Below, piece by piece: positions 1-6,400 of a stretch of DNA of 25,198 nucleotides. Both the position numbers and the translations under genes were made by a program. The notes beneath the pieces were generated by a model. The model saw only the letters and a list, made by a program, of their open reading frames with translations, was not told where the DNA came from and did no database searches. Source of the stretch: Methanothrix sp. (GTDB lineage Archaea > Halobacteriota > Methanosarcinia > Methanotrichales > Methanotrichaceae); contig PMNG01000125.1 in NCBI GenBank assembly GCA_003162615.1, positions 1 to 25,198 of the forward strand. The letters run 5' to 3'. Positions within the stretch are counted from its first letter, which is position 1. Every line of letters begins with the position of its first letter.

Positions 1-2
1 TT

Positions 3-194
3 CTATGAATGGGCACTAGTTATCTTTCCTTCTGTCCAGAACACCCGCACGATAGCCATAAGAGCCAATCCTGCGGCGTAAATTTGTTCGGGTGTTAATG
101 GAAAGTCGATACCTGTAGCCTTCAAACTCTGTTGCAGAATTACGGTGATAGCGAAAATCGCTATCTCCTTAGAGCCGAGAACTGCATCACCCAT
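3..194 (-). CDS. Holin-like small membrane protein
   Basis: Small protein of about 63 residues with two hydrophobic stretches, one near the N-terminus (IAIFAITVILQQSL) and one near the C-terminus (IYAAGLALMAIVRVFW), linked by a short polar turn containing LTPEQI. This size and two-segment pattern fit phage holins that let a lytic enzyme reach the cell envelope. It lies 12 bases after the papain-like protease, as expected of a lysis pair. I chose the ATG at 194 rather than the GTG at 203 because the ribosome site GAGAGGTG lies 7 bases upstream and overlaps the protease stop codon. The family is inferred from topology and context; no holin signature is diagnostic. Alternative: a small membrane protein of unknown role. 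Confidence 0.6.
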   Translation of the reverse strand: MGDAVLGSKEIAIFAITVILQQSLKATGIDFPLTPEQIYAAGLALMAIVRVFWTEGKITSAHS

Positions 195-206
195 TTCAAA
201 CACCTC

Positions 207-1058
207 TCAAAAACTGAACTGTCCTGCGTTTAAGAATCGAGCGCCGGTTAGAGTCCAGAAATCCGCTGCGTGGTTATTGTTCAGATACCAATAGGGCAAA
301 TAGTAATACCCGCGTTTGTCGGGTCTACCTGTAGCGCCCCACGAATTTTTAATAACCAAAGCGCCTTTCATGTCGTCATAGCCGACTGCTAAGACTGCAT
401 GACCTCCTACTATTGTATCTCCTGCGCCCGGTATCTCGAATATCCCTGTTTTTGGTGCTGTGCCATAGTTCGAGAACACATCAAACCCGAATTCCATAGG
501 AGCGCCAGCGGCCAGGACTGCCTTAACTGCCTGTAGTTTGTCGCCTATGCCGGGTTTGTCGATCAATGCGTAAGTCGTACCCTGCCAGTTCAAGGCGGCT
601 AGGCAACAGTCCATCGGTGGAGCTTGACCGAACTTCGTTACATTGTAGGGCCATGTAATACCCTTCAGGCTGCTAACCTCGGGAGGTACGCCAAAGATGG
701 CCCCTGCTCCTACTGTGCCTCGAATAGAGGACCCTGTGTCCTGAGAAACCGGCGATCCTTCAAGCTCCCTAGTCTTGTAGTAAGTGTGCAGCCTTGAAGC
801 GACAAAGGTAATCCCGAAATTCTTCTTGATGTACCACCCAAGAAGGCCAGCGTAAGCGTTGGCGGTGCAGCTCCCTAAAGGTCCCTGATCGACTACAGGG
901 ACATCAAAGGCGCTGAGGTCTACGCTTTGAGGCATTACCGCGCCGGTGCATAGGGCGCTCAAGAGTGTCCTAGAGGTTGGATGATCTAGGCCGAAGTCCT
1001 TTTCTGAAGGGAGCTGCCTGAGCCATCCAAATGGTGTAACCTGTGGTCCATCGCTCAT
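207..1058 (-). CDS. Papain-like (C1-type) cysteine protease, likely lytic enzyme
   Basis: Peptidase C1 family protein of 283 residues. The oxyanion glutamine and catalytic cysteine lie in DQGPLGSCTANA (Q58, C64), the histidine in GGHAVLAVGYDD (H220) and the asparagine in IKNSWGATG (N238), so all active-site residues are present. There is no signal peptide and only about 50 residues before the catalytic core, so a long inhibitory propeptide is missing. The ATGA overlap with the gene upstream and the holin-like gene downstream suggest a lysis role: digestion of a protein envelope (S-layer or sheath) rather than a sugar wall. Such a role fits archaea lacking murein and is inferred. Alternatives are a tail-tip protease for entry or a virion maturation protease. 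The family call is firm, the role less so. Confidence 0.88.
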   Translation of the reverse strand: MSDGPQVTPFGWLRQLPSEKDFGLDHPTSRTLLSALCTGAVMPQSVDLSAFDVPVVDQGPLGSCTANAYAGLLGWYIKKNFGITFVASRLHTYYKTRELEGSPVSQDTGSSIRGTVGAGAIFGVPPEVSSLKGITWPYNVTKFGQAPPMDCCLAALNWQGTTYALIDKPGIGDKLQAVKAVLAAGAPMEFGFDVFSNYGTAPKTGIFEIPGAGDTIVGGHAVLAVGYDDMKGALVIKNSWGATGRPDKRGYYYLPYWYLNNNHAADFWTLTGARFLNAGQFSF

Positions 1059-1480
1059 GGAACCACCACAGGCGGTTTATGTGGCCTCTTGCTTTCGGCT
1101 ATCTCGGGGTCAATGCCATACTTGAGCATGTACTGATATCTGTCTAGCAGCTCGCTCCCATCTCCCGGCCTGTATTTGGTCTTGCCATTGATGGTTACTG
1201 AGCCGTTCGGCTCGGCTGCTATCCTTTCGTCCAATAGGGGAACGCAAGGGTTCCAATCCGGGTTATCTTCCTGCTGAACTACCCACTTCTGAAACGCTGG
1301 GAAATCGGTAGGCATGTTGGGGTCCATGACTAGGGCTGTAGAACAGTATGGACAGCCGACAAGAACCCGACCTAGCGTTTCGCCTAGCTTTTCGTGCATT
1401 ATTCCCCGGACGATCTGAGTAGCCGAAATCTTAACCACCTGATCGCAACAGGGAACCATTACTTCTATTTCTTCTGTCAT
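1055..1480 (-). CDS. Zinc-binding protein of unknown function (CC...CPYC)
   Basis: Protein of about 141 residues, not assigned to a family. A cysteine pair (C11, C12) and a CPYC motif (C43, C46) about 30 residues later could hold one zinc ion. The rest is polar with an acidic middle and a proline-rich C-terminus (HKPPVVVP). Two starts are possible. The ATG at 1495 directly follows the upstream stop, but the ATG at 1480 has GGAG nine bases upstream, so I prefer 1480. The stop overlaps the protease start as ATGA, indicating translational coupling. It sits between connector-type structural genes and the lysis pair. Its function cannot be given. Confidence 0.75.
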   Translation of the reverse strand: MTEEIEVMVPCCDQVVKISATQIVRGIMHEKLGETLGRVLVGCPYCSTALVMDPNMPTDFPAFQKWVVQQEDNPDWNPCVPLLDERIAAEPNGSVTINGKTKYRPGDGSELLDRYQYMLKYGIDPEIAESKRPHKPPVVVP

Positions 1481-1495
1481 ATTCTTATACTCCAT

Positions 1496-2053
1496 TTAAC
1501 CGGCCAAGTAACAATGAACTAAAAAGACTCGGCCAGAAAGTCCACTGCTAGAATCATCTGAAATTATTTCGTAATCTTTGTCGTCTTTTCTAATGATCGC
1601 CTCCCCGGTGATGCAGCCGGTATCTTTGGTCAAGATGTCAGCAGAGGCAAGCCGCCAAGTGTTATCATCAACCTGAATACGCCGGTGTTTCGAGTTCCAC
1701 CGACACAAGATAGGTTTCAGAGTTTCTTTGAGAATCGGAGCGCCGTTAGTATCGGTTGCAGTGACGATGATAGTACAATCGAGATCAGTAGTTTCAAGCT
1801 TCGGTTTCGATGAAAGAAAGGTAGTCGATTGCCTTTTTTGGCCCGTAAGTGAAAAATCGAGTGTTTCAGTCCCATTGATGATAACTTGCCCTAGACACCG
1901 GGTATGTCCCTTTGATGCCAGGACCTTGACCCAAAGCCTGATTCGGCCCGGTGGCGGGTCGTCCAGGGCTAACGTGCCTGAGCCTACCGCGTTGAAGAGC
2001 GGCCAAGGTTCCTTAGTAACCCTAGTCACTTTTACCTTTAAGCCAGGGACCAT
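1496..2053 (-). CDS. Virion-associated protein, possibly head-closure or neck
   Basis: Protein of 185 residues with alternating hydrophobic/polar stretches that suggest a beta-rich fold. It has no signal peptide or membrane segment. The segment near KDYEIISDD followed by a hydrophobic strand vaguely recalls stopper/head-closure proteins, and the gene directly follows the connector gene (TAA then ATG, no gap), where such proteins are often encoded. That is inference from position only. Four cysteines are scattered without a clear zinc motif. The minus-strand reading is preferred over the antisense frame at 1728-2057 because it abuts both neighbours exactly. Confidence 0.7.
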   Translation of the reverse strand: MVPGLKVKVTRVTKEPWPLFNAVGSGTLALDDPPPGRIRLWVKVLASKGHTRCLGQVIINGTETLDFSLTGQKRQSTTFLSSKPKLETTDLDCTIIVTATDTNGAPILKETLKPILCRWNSKHRRIQVDDNTWRLASADILTKDTGCITGEAIIRKDDKDYEIISDDSSSGLSGRVFLVHCYLAG

Positions 2054-2659
2054 TTAGACCGCCTTGGGTCGCCTTTCGACATATCGAGCCAGGATTTGCC
2101 GGGCTTTCATGCTGTGGATGTGGTACTTTTCATAGAACGACTTGCCCAAAGACTCAGAGTAGGCCCCGGCGATGCTGTAATTTGTGACTCCCTGATTCTT
2201 CATATTCTGGCGGTCTACGTTGTCCACGTCAGAGTCGAAAATGACATCAGCAAGAGCCTCAAGGATCGTAGCAGTTTTGATATCTGGCGGCACTATGGGA
2301 AATCCGGTTCTGTTCAAGGGTCCTACTCCCATATCCCAATAAACGATTACACCGTCAATAAAGCGAGGAAATTCTAATATTTGAATAATCCCATCGCCAT
2401 TAATATCTATCTGCTTGCCACTGATTAACCATACCGGCTCAAACCTTCGGCCTCGAAGTGGCAAAGAGTCAATCGCTGCGGTCGCTGCGTAAAGGTAGGC
2501 TAACTTCTCGTCGTCGTCGGTGATAGCGTCCCAAAGTGCCCAATCAGAGGCGGGCCGAGTCTCAAGGAAAGCGTCGGCCTCTTCGACTGTCGCATATGTG
2601 GGATCAGGGTTGACAGGGACGAAATCAGGATCAGGATAATTCGGGTAGGGGTAACTCAT
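2054..2659 (-). CDS. Head-tail connector (DnaT-like/gp6-type fold) with an inserted EF-hand loop
   Basis: Protein of 201 residues. The pattern TYATVEEADAFLETR, then a helix with AATAAIDSLPLRGRRF, then IVPPDIKTATILEALAD matches the phage connector family often labelled DnaT-like or gp6-like. These helical proteins form the ring between portal and tail. Between the two halves is DINGDGIIQILE (residues 85-96), a canonical calcium-binding loop with ligand positions D85, N87, D89 and E96. The N-terminus is rich in Pro, Tyr and Asp (YPYPNYPDPD). The stop directly abuts the next gene and the start overlaps the preceding stop as ATGA. Family call fairly sure; the metal-binding role is inference. Confidence 0.75.
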   Translation of the reverse strand: MSYPYPNYPDPDFVPVNPDPTYATVEEADAFLETRPASDWALWDAITDDDEKLAYLYAATAAIDSLPLRGRRFEPVWLISGKQIDINGDGIIQILEFPRFIDGVIVYWDMGVGPLNRTGFPIVPPDIKTATILEALADVIFDSDVDNVDRQNMKNQGVTNYSIAGAYSESLGKSFYEKYHIHSMKARQILARYVERRPKAV

Positions 2660-2964
2660 TTGAAAGCCTCGTAAACTTTGAACCTTGCCGTTTCACCCAT
2701 CGGGTCAGATTCCGGGTCATCCCATTCTACCAAGGCTTGCACCTTGTAGGTCCCTTTGATATCGAGATCTCCCGCCTTAGTCGTGTATTGGATCTTGTCA
2801 GTGTCTAAGTACCGGGTTGCTGTCCACTCTTTCAGGACTCCATCAGGCTTTTTAACCAAAATTTTTAGGGTGTTGGCTGAGGCTATATCTAGGCCCGGCA
2901 ACTCTAGCGGGTTTGCGTTTAGCCTGATGATTACGCCAACACGACCTACGTAAATTTTGGACAT
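2656..2964 (-). CDS. Small beta-sandwich virion protein (BppU-N/DUF2479-like pattern)
   Basis: Protein of 102 residues. It has the spacing of a phage module with N-terminal strands (IYVGRVGVIIRL), a KKPDG turn followed by EWTATR, then YTTKAG, GTYKVQALVEW and a closing FKVYEAF. This pattern is typical of small phage proteins resembling the N-terminal domain of baseplate upper proteins, which attach fibres to tails or capsids. It has no membrane segment. It overlaps the connector gene by ATGA. The position among fibre and connector genes supports a virion role. Family level is moderate, exact role unknown. Confidence 0.65.
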   Translation of the reverse strand: MSKIYVGRVGVIIRLNANPLELPGLDIASANTLKILVKKPDGVLKEWTATRYLDTDKIQYTTKAGDLDIKGTYKVQALVEWDDPESDPMGETARFKVYEAFK

Positions 2965-2972
2965 TCAACCCC

Positions 2973-3410
2973 TTACGACAGGGTGAGCAGAGAATCCCCG
3001 AAATCCACCGTGAAAGTCTCGCCTTCGAGCGTGGTAACTGAAGCGCCGTAGTCGAAGTAGGCTAACAATGGGTCAGCGTCGGGCGTTGTGGGCGTGTCGT
3101 TGTAAATGACTGCATACCTGAAGGGTCCAAATGAGCCATTCACAGCCGTAAATACGACATCTGTAGCCGTCATGGTCCCAACGCCGCCCGTTTGTGAATA
3201 GCCTTGCTGAATATCGGCGGCTGCGTAGCCGTTCTGCTCGGTGATCCCGGCAAGATCAGCCTTCTTTACATGGGTCGCTGCGTCTGGTGTGTTGTTCGTC
3301 AGGTATACTTTGAAAACATGCCCGCCTGAGGCGCTTGCTTGGAGTTTATGAACTCCCTTACCTAGAGCGTCTATAAAGCTCTGAAATTTTACGAAGGTTG
3401 CCGCTGGCAT
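2973..3410 (-). CDS. Phage structural protein of the common 'FRYAVIYND' type
   Basis: Protein of 145 residues with the recurrent architecture of a widespread tailed-phage structural protein: an N-terminal helix (FQSFIDALGKGVHKL), VYLTNNTPDA, KADLAGITEQNGYA, then SFGPFRYAVIYNDTPT, YFDYGASVTTLEGETFTVDF and a short C-terminal strand. Homologues usually lie near capsid or fibre genes and are annotated as decoration, fibre or hypothetical virion proteins; the exact location in the particle is unknown to me. The ribosome site GAGAGGTG is the same 15-base context as that of the holin-like gene. Confident that it is a virion protein. Confidence 0.72.
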   Translation of the reverse strand: MPAATFVKFQSFIDALGKGVHKLQASASGGHVFKVYLTNNTPDAATHVKKADLAGITEQNGYAAADIQQGYSQTGGVGTMTATDVVFTAVNGSFGPFRYAVIYNDTPTTPDADPLLAYFDYGASVTTLEGETFTVDFGDSLLTLS

Positions 3411-3464
3411 TAGTTAAACACCTCTCAAAAGATTTTGCTCTTCGATGGCGGCAGATAGCGATTA

Positions 3465-6400
3465 TTAAACTTGGGATTCTTGATCTGTCGTATTCGAAAT
3501 CTGACTGTCCAATTCTATTACTTCTGTTATCTCGCTGTCCAGCTCGATAACTTCCATCCAAACCCTTTCAATGAATAAACCGACATCAGAGCCAATTAAG
3601 ACAAACTCGCCTGATGCTGCATTGATAACGCTGTCTTTCAATAGCCTTACTGCATAACCGGATACAAAGTAGCTACCCGACCCGGCCCGGATCTTGCGAC
3701 CTGTTCTTAGACTTATGTCGCTCCCTATTATCGAGTAGATGCCCGCGCCCAAATGGATTATTCGACCGCGTTTAAGGTGTACGACCTTGCCGGTTAGGTG
3801 ATAACCGCCAGAGCCTACCTTTATCTTTGAGCCTCTAAGCAGCCCTACATCCTGGCCGAGTAGGTCAAAGCTGCCCGAGCTTAATATTATTGTGCGGCCT
3901 TTATTTAGGTCTACATTGGACCCGATCAAACTAAATGAACCCGGTGATAAGGATATTTTGCGCCCTCTAAGCAGGGCGACTAGCTGGCCGTCCAGCTCCA
4001 AGGACCCGGACCCGAGCTTTAAGGTTCGGCCCTTGTTAAGCGATAGGTCGAACCCTGCTAGGTCGATCTCGCCCGAGTCTAGGGAGATCTTGCGGCCTCG
4101 AAGGAGGGGTACAAGTTGGCCGTCTAGCTCAAGTGAACCCGAGCCGATCCTAAAGATTCTGTCAAAGATAAGCCCTACTTCTGAGCCGTCCAGGGTGAAA
4201 ATGCCCGAGTCTAGCAAGATTATTCGGCCTTTGTTCAGGCCAACATCAAACCCGAGCAATTCAAGAGAACCGCTATCAAGCGATAGAGTGCGCCCTTTGT
4301 TAAGGCCAACGTCAAAACCGGCCAAACTTAGAGATCCTGAGTTTATGCCCAAAATCCAGGTTTTCGAGAGTCCTACGTTTTGGCCCTCTAAGGCGAACTC
4401 GCCCGAGGCAGGAACTATTAAAGAGTCTTTCTTAAGTCCTACATCTGAGCCATCTACTTCGAGCGTGCCCGAGTCTAACGAAATGGTCCTGCCACGATAG
4501 AGGCCCAAATCTGAGCCTTCAAGGGAGATATCGCCGGATTCTGGCGATAAGAGCCACGTTTTCAGTAGCCCTAAAGCCTGTCCGTCTAAAACTACCTCCC
4601 CTAAGCCGGGAACTATCAAGGAGTCTTTCTTTAGGATGAGGTCTTGCCCATCTAAGACGTACTCCCCGGACCCGAGCGAAATTATCCTGCCTTTGATGAG
4701 GTGGATATCTTCGCCCTCAAGCTCAAAGGACCCTGAGCCTAGTACGAATAATCGGCCTTTGTTCAAGCCTACATCTGAGCCATCCAGAGAGAAGGCTCCG
4801 GACTCGGGCACGATAAGCGAGTCATGTTTAAGGGTAACGTCAGAGCCTTCAAAGGAGTAAGGCCCTGAGCCGAGGAAGATAGCCGCGTCTCTCTTCAGGG
4901 TAAGGTCCTGGCCCGAGAGTGAGACTGCAAACCCTGATATTTTGAAGTAGTCTATCGAGGCCCAAACTAGGCTTAAAGCGCCTGATCCGAGCTTGAAATA
5001 GTCTATCAAGGGCCAATCAAGTTCAAAAGCCCCGGACTCTAGGACTATCAGGCTGTCTTTCTTCAGGGTGACATCTGAGCCATCTATTTCGACGGCCCCG
5101 GCTGCTAGGTCGAAGAATGGGATAACGGGCCATCCTATCTCGAAGGTGCCCGACTCGCAGCTTAGGACGTAATTGTTAAGAGGCGTGCCCTTACTTTCTT
5201 CAGCTCCGGGTGTGGTCCATGCCGGCTCAGGATAAATGTAAGCCCTGATCCAAACATTATCAAGCCAATAGGTCGAAAGGGTTTGAGCTGAAAGGAAAGT
5301 CCCGGCTAATATGGAGTTTGACCCTGAAATCGGATTACCGTTAGTGTCGTATAAGTCAGCAACGCCCTTATCGCCGTCCTTGAAGAATAAGAACCGGGTC
5401 TTTGAGTTGATGACATCAAAGGCTATTTCGAACTCTGTCCAGGTGTTAGCAACTATGCTAACGTCAGTCGGTAAGGGCAACCATGCGGCCCCACCTGCGA
5501 AAGTAAGTATTTGGCCGTCCCAATTGATATCTAGCGCCCCGATAGTATCCCAATAACTATCAATGCCTTCAAGGAACCATACACCGTTATTCCCATCCCA
5601 ATAGAGCCAACCGTGAATCGCTACGTTTCTGAAAACTCCATTTATAAATGCTTTATATAGCACGTTGTCAGGGTCCGAGCCGGGAACTGCCTTACCTGAA
5701 TAGCTGCCATACTTTGCGACTGTATCATCTTGGCTCCAACATGATCCCGCATGATCCCAATTTCCTAGACCGTATTCGAAATCACAGCAGAAGGGGAGAA
5801 GCCACATTCCGCTATAATCCCAAAGATATCCGGGGTCGGTTTGGCCGTAATAAATATAAATGCCTGAACAATAATCAGGATGAGCGATTAACTGAACATA
5901 CCAAGGCCCGGTATCGCTTTCTCTGTAGAATGAGAACCATTGACCAAACCAAGGCCCGAGGGCATCACAAATCATTATATCGGTTTTCAGGTCAACGCAA
6001 TGCCCATTTAGGTGAATATTGCCGGGCGTGTTCTCGCCTGTTTCGTTGTCGATATTCAGCTTGAGAACATAATTATCTGAGCTGGCGAACTCCCATGTAA
6101 CCTCGCCATCTTCTACGGTAGCCTGTAAATCGTCTATGGGCCATCCCTTTTCAGGCCCTCCTATCCCGGTCGTCCCGGCCACCGTACAGGCGTACAGGTT
6201 GCCAGTTCTTTCAGATGGTGCGACAATATCCCCGACATTGTAATAGGTGCTGTCCTGGCGCTTTGGTGGAACCGTGAAAGGCACAGTTACCCGGTATTGT
6301 GTCCCGGCCCAAGGATCGACTAATTCCATGTCGATATCTGAGCCAGTTAAGACGAACTCGCCGGGCGCACATTCCATTACTACATGATGGGCATGATAAT

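Noticed and set aside
3892..4860. Plus-strand frames of 202 and 74 codons opposite the fibre gene, Pro/Ser-rich and repetitive
   Set aside because: They are the antisense of the 66-bp repeat units, which stay open by periodicity; no ribosome site and no family resemblance.
3555..5162. Regularly spaced repeats that might suggest a CRISPR array
   Set aside because: The 66-bp units are contiguous, diverged and in frame inside one long coding sequence, with no repeat-spacer alternation.
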